Positions 30,190 to 40,640 of a stretch of 54,041 nucleotides of DNA are shown one piece after another; position 1 is the first letter of the stretch, and each line of letters opens with the position of its first letter. Both the position numbers and the translations under genes were made by a program. This DNA comes from an uncultured Bacilli bacterium. Lineage in GTDB: Bacteria; Bacillota_I; Bacilli_A; RF39; UBA660. Location of the stretch: NCBI GenBank assembly GCA_947601485.1, contig CANQGF010000003.1, positions 1-54,041 of the forward strand. The letters are read 5' to 3'. Below the pieces are notes generated by a model that did no database searches, was not told the DNA's origin, and worked only from the letters and a program-made list of their open reading frames with translations.

Positions 30190-31988
30190 TACTTAACACA
30201 TCCTTGTAATTTTTCATATTCCTCAATTAATTCATCCATGAATTTAATCGCTTTATTCATAACTTCTTCACTTTCAATATTTATGCCTGCTACTTTAAGA
30301 GAATTAATTGGATTTTTAGTACATCCTAATTTCAAAAATTTTAAATAATTATCTTGGGCTTCTTTATTACCATCATAAATTTGATTAGCAATATTAATTG
30401 CAGATGCAAATCCAGTAGCGTATTGATAAACATAATAATTCATATAAAAGTGAGGTATTCTTTCCCATTCATATTTTATTTCATCATCAATAAAAACATT
30501 ATTGCCAAAATATAATTTATTAAGTTCATAGTATTTTTGATTCATTACATCACTAGTAAGAATACCACCATTTTCTGTATATTCATGAATAAATAATTCA
30601 AATTCAGCAAACATTGTTTGTCTAAAAATACTAGCTTTATATTTTTGTAATAAATCATCAATTATTTGAATTTTTTCACTATTATCATTGCTGTGATCTA
30701 ATAAATATCGACTTAATAAAATTTCATTAACTTGACTAGCTACTTCAGCTACAAAAATACTATAACCATAATCTTCAAAGGTTTGATTTTGACAAGCATA
30801 GTAATAATGCATTGCATGTCCTAGTTCATGAGCTAAAGTTGAAACATCATTTAAATTACCTTCAAAACTCATAAGAACATAAGGGTGAACACTATAACAA
30901 GATGTACAATAAGCTCCCCCTCTTTTACCTATATTATTACATGAATCAACCCAATGTTCAGTAAAGGCTTTAGTAATATCTTGAACATAAGTATCACCCA
31001 AAGGACTAACAATTTTTAATACTAAATCTTTGGCTTCTTCAAAAGTATACTTCTTACTATTTCCTTTAATCTCTAAATCTGTATAAGTGTCATATAAATG
31101 CATTTCAGGAAGTTTAAGTAACTTTTTCTTTAAATCCCAATATTTATATATAGATGGTAAATTTTTATGTACAGCATCAATCAAATTATAATAAATACTT
31201 GGTTTTATTTCATCATGAAAAAGAGATGCTTCTAAACTATTTTTATAATGTCTTAATTTAGCATTAGCAACATTCTTTTCTACTTCATTACGTAAAACGG
31301 CCGCAATCGTGGTTTTATAATTAGCATAAGTTTTATATAATGATTGAAAGGCTTGTTTTCTTATTTTACGATCACTACTTCTAATATAAGTAGCATAATT
31401 ACTTTCAGTAAGTTCCACACTTTTACCTGAAACTTCTATATTATCAAATTTAAAATCACTATCAGAAAGAGACGACATAATTTCTTCAGGAGCATCCATA
31501 AGTTTGGCAAATGCTGATAAAGAAGCTTCAACTTCACTACTTAAAACATGTTTTTTATTGCGATAGATATTTTTTAACATTCTTTTGTAACGTTTTAATT
31601 CTGGATTATCATTTATATATTTTAAAACAACTTCTATATCTTGTTTTAAAAGCTCGGGAATAATATATGATGTTGTTTCTAAATACTTTGTATATAGATT
31701 TTTAGCTTTACCAAAAAGGACTTGGTAATTAGTATTTAGTGTATCAGCATCATTATTAATATGAGCATAAATAAAGACTTTTTCCATTTGTTCACCAATA
31801 CTACTATCTAATTTAAGTAAGTTTAATAAATTATCAGCACTATCTAAAATATGCCCTTCATATTGATGATATTCTTTTAACATATTAGTAATTGTTTTAA
31901 TTTCTTTTAAAGCATCTTTATCACTTTTATAAATATCTTTTACGTTCCATTTATATAAATCTTCAAATTCATCTCTTGTTTTTGCCAT
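30189..31988 (-). CDS. pepF: Oligoendopeptidase F (M3 family)
   Basis: 599 aa; zinc motif [14 protein letters not shown]. Confidence 0.96.
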   Translation of the reverse strand: MAKTRDEFEDLYKWNVKDIYKSDKDALKEIKTITNMLKEYHQYEGHILDSADNLLNLLKLDSSIGEQMEKVFIYAHINNDADTLNTNYQVLFGKAKNLYTKYLETTSYIIPELLKQDIEVVLKYINDNPELKRYKRMLKNIYRNKKHVLSSEVEASLSAFAKLMDAPEEIMSSLSDSDFKFDNIEVSGKSVELTESNYATYIRSSDRKIRKQAFQSLYKTYANYKTTIAAVLRNEVEKNVANAKLRHYKNSLEASLFHDEIKPSIYYNLIDAVHKNLPSIYKYWDLKKKLLKLPEMHLYDTYTDLEIKGNSKKYTFEEAKDLVLKIVSPLGDTYVQDITKAFTEHWVDSCNNIGKRGGAYCTSCYSVHPYVLMSFEGNLNDVSTLAHELGHAMHYYYACQNQTFEDYGYSIFVAEVASQVNEILLSRYLLDHSNDNSEKIQIIDDLLQKYKASIFRQTMFAEFELFIHEYTENGGILTSDVMNQKYYELNKLYFGNNVFIDDEIKYEWERIPHFYMNYYVYQYATGFASAINIANQIYDGNKEAQDNYLKFLKLGCTKNPINSLKVAGINIESEEVMNKAIKFMDELIEEYEKLQGCVK

Positions 31989-32051
31989 TATATCTCCTTA
32001 ATCAAGTAAAGGGGATGAGTTAGACTCTTCCCCAAAACCATTAATAATTTT

Positions 32052-33872
32052 TTATTTTTCTTCAAATGAAGCTTCTTCAACGCCATCATTGGCTTTAGTT
32101 TTTTCTTCAGTATTTTTTTCTTCATTAGCATGTTCAGGTTGAGCATTTTGATATACTTTAGCAGCTAAATCCATGGCAATTTTGGAAAGTTCTTCTGTTT
32201 TTTCTTTAATTTTATCAGTATCAGTTCCACTCATTGCATCTTTGACTTCTTTAATAGCAGCTTCAGCTTTTTCTTTATCAGAAGCTTGGACTTTATCACC
32301 TAAATCTTCTAATGCTTTTTCAGTTTGGAAAACCATAGAATCGGCATTATTTCTAACTTCGGCTTCACTCTTACGTTTTTCATCAGCTTCTTTATTAGCC
32401 TCGGCTTCTTTAACCATTTTATCAATTTCTTCATCAGTAAGATTTGTACTAGATGTAATAGTAATTGATTGTTCTTTACCTGTACCTAAATCTTTAGCTT
32501 TAACATTAACAATACCGTTTGCATCGATATCAAATGTAACTTCGATTTGTGGTACACCTCTTTTAGCAGGAGGTAAATTAGTAAGTTGGAAGTTTCCTAA
32601 AGTCTTATTATCAGAGGCCATAGGTCTTTCACCTTGTAAAACATGGATATCTACAGCGGGTTGATTATCAACGGCAGTACTAAATACTTGACTCTTGCTT
32701 GTTGGAATTGTAGTATTTCTTGGAATTAAAACAGTCATAACATTACCAAGGGTTTCAATACCAAGTGATAACGGTGTAACATCTAGTAAAACGATATCAT
32801 CAACTTCACCAGTTAAAACACCACCTTGAATAGCTGCACCCATGGCAACAACTTCATCAGGGTTAACACTCTTATTAGGCTCTTGACCTAATTCTTTTTT
32901 AACTAATTCTTGAATGTATGGAATACGAGTTGATCCACCAACTAAAATAACTTTATCGATATCACTATTTGTAAGTTTAGCATCTTTTAAAGCTTTTCTT
33001 ACTGGCTCAAGAGTTGAATCAAATAAGTCACGACATAAATCTTCAAATTTAGCTTTTGATAAACTCATTTCTAAATGAAGAGGTCCTTCATCACTTTGAG
33101 CAATGAATGGTAAACTAATTTGAGCATTAGTCATACCAGATAAATCTTTTTTGGCTTTTTCAGAAGCATCTTTAATTCTTTGCATAGCCATTTTATCATT
33201 GGATAAATCAACGCCATGTTCTTTTTTAAATTCTGATACAATATAATCGCTTACTCTTGCATCGAAGTCATCACCACCAAGACGGTTATTACCACTTGTA
33301 GCTTTAACTTCAAATACACCATCACCAAGTTCTAGAATGGATACATCAAATGTACCACCACCTAAATCATAAACTAATATAGTTTGTGATTTATCTTGTT
33401 TATCTAGTCCATAAGCTAAAGCTGCAGCGGTTGGTTCATTGATAATTCTTTCAACTTCTAACCCAGCAATTTTACCAGCATTTTTGGTTGCTTGTCTTTC
33501 AGCATCATTAAAATATGCTGGAACAGTAATAACAGCTTTAGTAACTTTTTCACCTAAGTAACTTTCAGCATCAGCTTTAAGTTTACTTAAAATTTTAGCA
33601 CTAATTTCTTCTGGTGTATATTTTTTACCATTAGCTTCTACTCTTTCACTAGTTCCCATTTTTCTTTTAATTGATGAAATAGTATTTTTAACATTGGTTA
33701 CAGCTTGTCTTTTAGCTGTTTCTCCAACTAATTCATCATCACCTTTAAATGCCACTACTGAAGGAGTAGTACGATTTCCTTCACTATTAGGAATAACCTT
33801 TGCTTCTCCACCTTCAAGTACAGCGACACAACTATTTGTAGTACCTAAATCGATACCAATAATTTTTGCCAT
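32052..33872 (-). CDS. dnaK: Molecular chaperone DnaK
   Basis: [52 protein letters not shown]; start MAKII chosen. Confidence 0.99.
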   Translation of the reverse strand: MAKIIGIDLGTTNSCVAVLEGGEAKVIPNSEGNRTTPSVVAFKGDDELVGETAKRQAVTNVKNTISSIKRKMGTSERVEANGKKYTPEEISAKILSKLKADAESYLGEKVTKAVITVPAYFNDAERQATKNAGKIAGLEVERIINEPTAAALAYGLDKQDKSQTILVYDLGGGTFDVSILELGDGVFEVKATSGNNRLGGDDFDARVSDYIVSEFKKEHGVDLSNDKMAMQRIKDASEKAKKDLSGMTNAQISLPFIAQSDEGPLHLEMSLSKAKFEDLCRDLFDSTLEPVRKALKDAKLTNSDIDKVILVGGSTRIPYIQELVKKELGQEPNKSVNPDEVVAMGAAIQGGVLTGEVDDIVLLDVTPLSLGIETLGNVMTVLIPRNTTIPTSKSQVFSTAVDNQPAVDIHVLQGERPMASDNKTLGNFQLTNLPPAKRGVPQIEVTFDIDANGIVNVKAKDLGTGKEQSITITSSTNLTDEEIDKMVKEAEANKEADEKRKSEAEVRNNADSMVFQTEKALEDLGDKVQASDKEKAEAAIKEVKDAMSGTDTDKIKEKTEELSKIAMDLAAKVYQNAQPEHANEEKNTEEKTKANDGVEEASFEEK

Positions 33873-33873
33873 A

Positions 33874-34404
33874 TTATTCACTTTTCCTTTCATTAACTTT
33901 GACCATGGCTGGTCTTATAACTTTATCATTATAAATATAACCTTTTTGCATCACACAAGTGACAATCCCTGATTCTTTTGTCTCATCATTTTCAGTTAAG
34001 ACAGCTTCCATCATATTAGGATCAAAATTTTTATTTAAAGCATCAATTTCTTTAACACCTTTTGTATCTAAAATATTTTTAAAATCATTATAGATTAATT
34101 TAAAGCCATTTAAGAACTTTGATACTTCATCATTTAAATTTTGATTATCCATATTGATGGCTCTTTCAAAATTATCAAGAATAACTAAACTTTTTTTAAT
34201 AAAATCTTCGCCATCGTATTTATAAATACGCATGATTTCATCTTCATATCTTTTTTTGATATTTTGCATTTCAGCCATAACTCTTAATAATTTATCATTT
34301 AATGAAGCATTTTCATTTTTTAGTTTTTCCAGTTCTTCATTATGTTTTTTATTTTCCTTCTTTGGATGTTTTTCATCCTTTACTTCATTATTCTCTTCCA
34401 TCAT
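33874..34404 (-). CDS. grpE: Nucleotide exchange factor GrpE
   Basis: 176 aa; coiled coil N-terminus, [17 protein letters not shown]-terminal [21 protein letters not shown]. Confidence 0.95.
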   Translation of the reverse strand: MMEENNEVKDEKHPKKENKKHNEELEKLKNENASLNDKLLRVMAEMQNIKKRYEDEIMRIYKYDGEDFIKKSLVILDNFERAINMDNQNLNDEVSKFLNGFKLIYNDFKNILDTKGVKEIDALNKNFDPNMMEAVLTENDETKESGIVTCVMQKGYIYNDKVIRPAMVKVNERKSE

Positions 34405-35401
34405 CTTTTCCCTCTATTTTATCTACCATATAGTTAAGAAGTGAAACAACTCTTTCATATTCCATTCTCTTTGGCCCAATAATAGCTATTGTTCCTTCTT
34501 CTCCCCCAGATTTATATTTTCTTTTTATAACGGTAACATTATCATCAAAGTTGCTTTCTTCACCAATATAAATTTTTAAATCTTCACTACCATCAATACT
34601 ATCAAGCATTTCTTTAAAAGAATTATCTTCTAATTTGGAAGCTATTCTTTTTATACTATCCGTATTATCATATTCTGGTTCTTTTAGTAGATTAACTCTT
34701 CCTGATACATGAATATTGGTATTATGATGTAAAAAATCATTAAAAGCATCATAGAAAATATTGTAAACTGTTTCATAATCTTTAACTTTTTTGGCAATAA
34801 TTGGCTTAATTTCAAATTCTAACTTTTCAGCCACATTATTGATTGGAGTTCCAACAAGCATTTTATTGATCATCTCTCCCGTTTTAACAACTTCTAAAAT
34901 ATCCGTATCAGTTGGTAAAATAAATTGCTTATTTTCTACTACGCCTTTATCCGTACAAACGATAGCAATAATTTTTTGTTCATCTAAAGCAATCAGATTA
35001 ATTTGCTTTAAATAATTATCACTACTATTTTTACCTAAAACAATCGAAGTATAATTAGTCATATCACTAATTATTTCCATGCATTTAGTTACTGCATCAT
35101 TAACTTCTAATTCATTATTAGCAAAAATCGTTTGTAGTTTTAGCATATCTTCCCCAGTTAAATCTTTAGGTTGCATTAAATGTTCAACATAATATCTATA
35201 GCCTTTTTCACTCGGAATCCGACCACTTGAAATATGATTTTTTTCAATATAGCCCATATTCTCTAATAAAGCCATTTCATTTCGAATCGTAGCGCTTGAA
35301 CATTTAAGCTTTTTACATAAAGAATTACTACCTACAGGTTTAACTGTTTTAACATAATTTTCAACAATTTCTTTTAATAATTCTTTTTTTCGATCATCCA
35401 T
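34388..35401 (-). CDS. hrcA: Heat-inducible transcription repressor HrcA
   Basis: MDDRKKELLKEIVENYVKTVKPVGS; SGRIPSEKGYRYYVEHL; EGTIAIIGPKRMEYERVVSLLNYM. Track start (35431) lies inside a CIRCE arm, so MDDRKK (or TTG at 35407) is preferred. Confidence 0.96.
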   Translation of the reverse strand: MDDRKKELLKEIVENYVKTVKPVGSNSLCKKLKCSSATIRNEMALLENMGYIEKNHISSGRIPSEKGYRYYVEHLMQPKDLTGEDMLKLQTIFANNELEVNDAVTKCMEIISDMTNYTSIVLGKNSSDNYLKQINLIALDEQKIIAIVCTDKGVVENKQFILPTDTDILEVVKTGEMINKMLVGTPINNVAEKLEFEIKPIIAKKVKDYETVYNIFYDAFNDFLHHNTNIHVSGRVNLLKEPEYDNTDSIKRIASKLEDNSFKEMLDSIDGSEDLKIYIGEESNFDDNVTVIKRKYKSGGEEGTIAIIGPKRMEYERVVSLLNYMVDKIEGKDDGRE

Positions 35402-35424
35402 TATCAATGTATCACCACCTTTGA

Positions 35425-35451
35425 TTAGCACTCGTTCTTTTCAAATGCCAA
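35425..35451 (-). promoter_or_regulatory. CIRCE-like operator, proximal (degenerate right arm)
   Basis: TTAGCACTC-N9-AAATGCCAA; perfect left arm, 6/9 match in right arm, canonical 9-nt spacing. Confidence 0.6.
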
Positions 35452-35455
35452 TCTC

Positions 35456-35484
35456 ATTATAATATTATGTTTAGCACTTGTCAA
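35456..35484 (-). promoter_or_regulatory. Sigma-A promoter of the hrcA operon
   Basis: Minus strand TTGACA (35479-35484), 17-bp spacer, TATAAT (35456-35461): consensus hexamers and spacing. Confidence 0.88.
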
Positions 35485-35498
35485 TATATGAGTGCTAA
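35471..35498 (-). promoter_or_regulatory. CIRCE element, distal
   Basis: TTAGCACTT-N10-GAGTGCTAA; -35 hexamer embedded in the spacer. Confidence 0.88.
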
Positions 35499-35535
35499 TT
35501 TTTTAAAAATTTTACTTTTTTGACTTTTTAATGAA

Positions 35536-36126
35536 TTAATTAAGTAAAAAACTAAATTTACTCATTAAAAAATAAGATAAGAAATATAAAATAATATTAA
35601 TAACAAAAAGAACAATAATATATTTTAAACTGGTCATAAAATTCAAAAATATTTTTTCTTTAATTAAACTATCTTTTTTATAAATAATTAAACCAATAAC
35701 ATATCTCCCAATATTAATTACATGTTTTAAAAAGAAAAACATTATAAATAAAGTAATAATTTTATTAAAAAGAAGATAAATAAGTATATAAATTAAACCT
35801 TTTATTTTGAAAGTCATCATAAATATACTTATTAAAAATCCTAAAGATATTCCTTCATAAAAAAGATAAAATAAACATAATGGTAAACCAATAATTAAGA
35901 AAGAAGATACTAATAATAAAGACATAATAATTAAATCTTTAAAAATGGCATTGTAACGAAAAGTACCAATGCCCTCTAAAGTATTAATGATATTTGCCTT
36001 TATATTACCACTTTGCAAATTAGCATAAATAAACCCTACTACAATCCCAACTAAAACAACAGTTAAAACAAAAATTAAATATTTTTTATGTTTTCTAATT
36101 AGCTTTGGCATATTATCCTCCATCAA
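35536..36126 (-). CDS. spoIIM: Stage II sporulation protein M
   Basis: 196 aa polytopic protein; IGLPLCLFYLFYEGISLGFLISIF motif characteristic of SpoIIM (DUF95 family). Confidence 0.85.
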   Translation of the reverse strand: MMEDNMPKLIRKHKKYLIFVLTVVLVGIVVGFIYANLQSGNIKANIINTLEGIGTFRYNAIFKDLIIMSLLLVSSFLIIGLPLCLFYLFYEGISLGFLISIFMMTFKIKGLIYILIYLLFNKIITLFIMFFFLKHVINIGRYVIGLIIYKKDSLIKEKIFLNFMTSLKYIIVLFVINIILYFLSYFLMSKFSFLLN

Positions 36127-36194
36127 AGAATATGCAAAAACTCTTTTAAAAATGCATAAAGTATGATATATTTTTAATTGTTGAAGGGATGTAT

Positions 36195-36296
36195 ATGAAA
36201 AAGAAAACTAAAAAAATAGTTGTCTGGGCAATGTTAATTTTAATGCTACTTAGTGTAGCAGCAGCCATTATTGGTTATATTGTTACTGTTCTTTAA
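36195..36296 (+). CDS. DUF4044-like small membrane protein (33 aa)
   Basis: MKKKTKKIVVWAMLILMLLSVAAAIIGYIVTVL with RBS GAAGGG; not in the ORF track. Confidence 0.75.
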   Translation: MKKKTKKIVVWAMLILMLLSVAAAIIGYIVTVL

Positions 36297-37054
36297 AAGA
36301 AAATTAATAAATTATAAAATTTCTCATAAAAAACAAAGACAATAACTAATGAAGCAATTAAAAATGGACCGAATGGAAGTTCATTTTTTTTAGTTAAATA
36401 AATTTGAGCTAGGGCGTAAGGTAAGGCTAAAAATGAAGCAAAAATCAAAGCAATCAACCCTATTTCATAACCAATATAAGGGTATCCTAAAGCAAGACCA
36501 ATAATAAAAGAAAGTTTAATATCTCCTCCCCCAAGTGATTCTTTTTTAAAAATAAAATCCCCAATTAACTTAATTAAATAAATTGTCAAAAATAAACATA
36601 CACCAAAAAAGATTGACCAAATAACATATTTAATGCCACCTTCAAAATATTTTAGTACTGTTATACTTATAGCACTAATTAATAAAGAAGAATCTAAAAT
36701 AATCATATATTTAAAATCAGTTATAAAAATAATAATACCTAAAGAAATTAAAACTAAATAGATAAAGTATTTAACTGTTAATCCTAAATATAAATAGCCT
36801 GCTAAAAATAAAAGAGCACAAGAAAATTCAATAATAAAATATTCAAAGCCAATCTTATGATGACAATGATGGCATTTACCATGAAATATTAAATAAGATA
36901 CAAGAGGTATTAATTCATACCACTTTAAAGATTGATGACAACTATCACATTCACTTCTTCCTAAAATGCTTTTATGAATTGGTAATCTAGATGCAAGGCA
37001 AAAGTAAAATGAGCCTAAAATAGCCCCGATAATAAATAAAAGTAATCCAATCAT
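36293..37054 (-). CDS. Prepilin peptidase (A24), ComC/PilD-like
   Basis: GSFYFCLASRLP, two CxxC pairs (CDSCHQ, CHHCHH), GGGDIKLSFIIGLALG. Confidence 0.93.
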   Translation of the reverse strand: MIGLLLFIIGAILGSFYFCLASRLPIHKSILGRSECDSCHQSLKWYELIPLVSYLIFHGKCHHCHHKIGFEYFIIEFSCALLFLAGYLYLGLTVKYFIYLVLISLGIIIFITDFKYMIILDSSLLISAISITVLKYFEGGIKYVIWSIFFGVCLFLTIYLIKLIGDFIFKKESLGGGDIKLSFIIGLALGYPYIGYEIGLIALIFASFLALPYALAQIYLTKKNELPFGPFLIASLVIVFVFYEKFYNLLIFF

Positions 37055-38505
37055 TCCATCACTTCCCCATACATTTCAAACATTGGAACAATAACTGCTA
37101 TTAAAATACTACCAACTACTATAGCTAAAAAGACAATTAAAAATGGTTCAATTAAAGTCTTAATGTTTTTGACAATATTTCGATGTAAATCTTGATAATA
37201 ATGACTAATTTTATCCATCATTTCTGATAATTTACCCGTTTCTTCGCCAGTCGAAATCATATAATAACAAACTTCAGGAACTGCCCAATGATCTTTAAAA
37301 GATAAAGAAATTTTTTCGCCTTTAACTATATTATTTACCGTTTTTTCAATAATTTCCTTATATACTTCATTATTGGTAATCTTTTTTAAAATATCCATAC
37401 TTTCAGTAATAAAAACATTATTTTTTAAAAGAGAAGCAAAAGTTTTAGTTATAATAGCTAACTCATTATAAATGATAATATCTTTAATTAAAGGAATATG
37501 CATTAAAAAAGTTTGCACCATTTTCCGAAATTCACGAACATTTTTATATAGAATTATAAATAATATTATAATGGCTAATATGATTAAGAAGATATTTAAT
37601 ATATTAGCGGATAAATAATTACTAATATTTATAATAAATTGCGTAAAGCCATTTAATTCCATATTACTAGAACTATAAGTCTTAACAAATTCAGGAATTA
37701 TATAAGTCATAACAAATATAATAACCAAAATGGCAAAAACAAAGACAAAAGCGGGATATGTAAGAGCACTAACTGTTTCCCTGTGCGTATTATCTATTTC
37801 TTTATAATATGCCGCTAAATCTTCTAAAGTTTCATTTAAAGTTCCACTAACTTCACTAGCTTTAACCATATTAATTAAAAGGGGTGGAAACATACCATCT
37901 ACTTTTTCTAAAGCTTGTGAAAAAGAAGAACCAAGTGCTAGTTCAAAAGATATTGTTTCAAATGCCCTTTTTTTAGTGGCTCCTTTAATTTGGTGACCCA
38001 AAATTTTAATTGATTCATTAATGGGTAAACCTGATTTTAAATAAGTAGATAATTGGGTTAAAAAGAAAACTAAATCACTACTTTTTAATTTATTACCACC
38101 AATATCTTTATTAAGTAAATTAATTAATGGACTAGTTTTAATACTATATACTGTATAACCTTCATTAACCAAAAATGAATTAATATCTAATTTAGATGAG
38201 CCATTCATTTTACCTTTAATAATTTTACCATCTTTATATCTAACTTTATAATAATAAGTATTAATTGTTTTACTTCTAGTAGCTCCTTCTTTAGTTAAAT
38301 CTATTAATAATTCATCGGCTTCTCTTTCTAATTTTAATAATGTTTTAGGACTATAATGATATGTTTTCTTTTTATTAGAAGGGGTAAATATTTTTTTCCA
38401 TAAAATAATAGTACAGACTTTAAGACCTAATAAGGCATAGGAAATAATTGCTATAATTGTACTAAAAATATATTCTAAAAGATTTTTATTTTTAGATTCT
38501 TTCAT
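37051..38505 (-). CDS. Type II secretion F / PilC / ComGB family protein
   Basis: FFLTQLSTYLKSGLPINESIKIL, MVKASEVSGTLNETLEDLA, MISTGEETGKLSEMMDKIS. Confidence 0.93.
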   Translation of the reverse strand: MKESKNKNLLEYIFSTIIAIISYALLGLKVCTIILWKKIFTPSNKKKTYHYSPKTLLKLEREADELLIDLTKEGATRSKTINTYYYKVRYKDGKIIKGKMNGSSKLDINSFLVNEGYTVYSIKTSPLINLLNKDIGGNKLKSSDLVFFLTQLSTYLKSGLPINESIKILGHQIKGATKKRAFETISFELALGSSFSQALEKVDGMFPPLLINMVKASEVSGTLNETLEDLAAYYKEIDNTHRETVSALTYPAFVFVFAILVIIFVMTYIIPEFVKTYSSSNMELNGFTQFIINISNYLSANILNIFLIILAIIILFIILYKNVREFRKMVQTFLMHIPLIKDIIIYNELAIITKTFASLLKNNVFITESMDILKKITNNEVYKEIIEKTVNNIVKGEKISLSFKDHWAVPEVCYYMISTGEETGKLSEMMDKISHYYQDLHRNIVKNIKTLIEPFLIVFLAIVVGSILIAVIVPMFEMYGEVME

Positions 38506-38637
38506 CTTGTACCTCTTTATATTATTCTAAAAATTATTATAGCATAAATAAATAATTGTTACTAGTTATTTAAAAGGTATTTCTTCCATTAGACAAAAGA
38601 TTTTGCCATTTTGCATAAATTATATTAGGTGGTTTAT

Positions 38638-38916
38638 ATGTTTGGACCAAGAATTGGCACTGGATTATCATTTGGTAAAGTTTTGGGCGGAATATCTAAA
38701 ACTTTAGGAGTAGTAAACGAATTAATACCTCTTTATAAAGAAGCCAAACCTTTAATGAATAATGCAAGAAGTGCCATTAACTTAATTAAAGAACTAGGAA
38801 ATAACACCACTAACCGGATTATGACTAAAACTAGTGAAAATATTGCTCCGATCAAAGAAAAAATCAAAACAATAACTAATGCAACCAAAGAAAATGGCCC
38901 TACTTTCTTTCAATAA
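38638..38916 (+). CDS. YqfQ/VrrA-like protein (spore-associated family)
   Basis: MFGPRIGTGLSFGKVLGGISKTLGVVNELIPLYKEAKPLMNNARS; neighbours trmK and rpoD as in B. subtilis yqfQ region. Confidence 0.65.
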   Translation: MFGPRIGTGLSFGKVLGGISKTLGVVNELIPLYKEAKPLMNNARSAINLIKELGNNTTNRIMTKTSENIAPIKEKIKTITNATKENGPTFFQ

Positions 38917-39526
38917 GGCCTTTTAATTCTAAACATTCTTTTTCTAATTGTTCTTTTTTTAACTTTGGTACTTTAGCCATAATTTTTTCTCTTTCAGCAA
39001 TTTGAAAACGATAGTAATCATCATTATTAGATATTCCATATAAAAGTTCTTGTTCACTTAAGGTTTGAGTGCCTTTAATACACAAAAGAATAACATAATA
39101 ATGCTCATGCTCCAAAATGACATCTTCACTAACTATTTTATATCCCATTTCATTTAATTTTTTTCTTAAAAGATAATAATCATTATTACTAGCAATTATT
39201 AATTTATTCGGACTTAAAGGATGATTTAAAATATTTAAAATAGTATGTGTTCCCATACCAGCAATTACCGCGGTATTAAATTTTACATTTTCTGGAATAT
39301 TATTAAATCCATCACTCACAAATGTTTCAATTTTAACATGATATTTTTTAAAATTTTCTTTAGCATAATTAAGAGCTGAAGAGCTAATATCACTTGCCCA
39401 TACCATTTTACACAATTTATTTTTTTTAAGAAAAATATCTAAATAACCATGATCGCATCCAACATCTAAAACCATATCATTTGGGCTAATTTTTTTAGCA
39501 ATAAGTTTTAATCTTTCACTATTCAT
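38900..39526 (-). CDS. trmK: tRNA (adenine(22)-N(1))-methyltransferase TrmK
   Basis: MNSERLKLIAKKISPNDMVLDVGCDHGYLDIFL; next to rpoD. Confidence 0.92.
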   Translation of the reverse strand: MNSERLKLIAKKISPNDMVLDVGCDHGYLDIFLKKNKLCKMVWASDISSSALNYAKENFKKYHVKIETFVSDGFNNIPENVKFNTAVIAGMGTHTILNILNHPLSPNKLIIASNNDYYLLRKKLNEMGYKIVSEDVILEHEHYYVILLCIKGTQTLSEQELLYGISNNDDYYRFQIAEREKIMAKVPKLKKEQLEKECLELKGLIERK

Positions 39527-39527
39527 A

Positions 39528-40637
39528 TTAATTATTTAAAAAATCTTTTAACTTTTTAGCTCTAGATGGATGTCTTAATTTTCTTAAAGCTTTAGCTTCA
39601 ATTTGTCTAATTCTTTCACGCGTAACATTAAATCTTCGACCAACATCTTCCAAAGTATGACATGTTCCATCAGTTAGACCAAAACGTAATTCCAAAACTT
39701 CTTGTTCTCTTGGTTGCAAAGTTTGTAAAACTTCTTTTATTTCTTCTTTTAAAATTTCATTTTCAGTATATTCTTCTGGAGAAAGACTACTCTCATCTTT
39801 AAGGAAATCGCCTAAATGAGAATCATCTTCTTCACCAATCGGAGTTTCAAGAGAAACTGGCTCTTGACTTATTTTAATAACTTCACGAACTTTATCGATA
39901 GAAATACCCATTTTTTTAGCAATTTCTTCATCTGATGGCTCTCTATTTAATTCAAGAGTTAATTGTCTTTGAACTCTAACCATTTTATTAATAGTTTCAA
40001 CCATGTGAACTGGTACTCTAATAGTTCTTGCTTGGTCCGCTAAAGCTCTTGTAATAGCTTGTCTTATCCACCAAGTGGCATAAGTTGAAAATTTATAGCC
40101 TTTATCATAATCAAATTTTTCAACAGCTTTCATTAAGCCAATATTACCTTCTTGAATCAAATCCAAGAATAAAAGACCGCGTCCAACATATCTTTTAGCA
40201 ATCGAAACAACCAAACGAAGATTACTTTCAGCAAGGATTCTTTTAGCGTCTTCATCACCATCAGCAATTCGCATAGAAATATTCATTTCTTCTTCACTAG
40301 ATAATAGACTAATTCTTCCTATTTCTTTTAAATACATTCTTACTGGATCATTAATATTAACATCTTTAGTAAGTTCGGCATCATCCAAAATAATTGGCTC
40401 TTCTTCTAAATTTAATAAGTCTGGACCTTCACCAGTTTCAGAAGAGTCAGCTTCTTCTTCCGTAATTACACTAATTCCAGCATCAACTAAAGAATTATAT
40501 AACTCATCTAGGGCATCACTGTCCATATCTAGACCTTTTAACTCATCAGCTAACTCTTCAAAAGTTATATAACCTTTTTCTTCACCTTTTTTAATTAATT
40601 CTTTTTTTCTTTCCTCAAACGTTTTAATTTCTAACAT
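39528..40637 (-). CDS. rpoD: RNA polymerase primary sigma factor RpoD/SigA
   Basis: 369 aa; region 2 [27 protein letters not shown]; region 4 [32 protein letters not shown]. Confidence 0.99.
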   Translation of the reverse strand: MLEIKTFEERKKELIKKGEEKGYITFEELADELKGLDMDSDALDELYNSLVDAGISVITEEEADSSETGEGPDLLNLEEEPIILDDAELTKDVNINDPVRMYLKEIGRISLLSSEEEMNISMRIADGDEDAKRILAESNLRLVVSIAKRYVGRGLLFLDLIQEGNIGLMKAVEKFDYDKGYKFSTYATWWIRQAITRALADQARTIRVPVHMVETINKMVRVQRQLTLELNREPSDEEIAKKMGISIDKVREVIKISQEPVSLETPIGEEDDSHLGDFLKDESSLSPEEYTENEILKEEIKEVLQTLQPREQEVLELRFGLTDGTCHTLEDVGRRFNVTRERIRQIEAKALRKLRHPSRAKKLKDFLNN

Positions 40638-40640
40638 CTT

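Noticed and set aside
32173-34444. Plus-strand ORFs over dnaK, grpE and hrcA (32173..32664, 33694..33972, 34232..34444, 34791..35015)
   Set aside because: Antisense shadows of strongly conserved genes.
35401-35431. hrcA start at 35431 as in the ORF track
   Set aside because: It would place the start codon inside the CIRCE arm and upstream of the GGTGGTGA ribosome-binding site; MDDRKK fits HrcA family N-termini.
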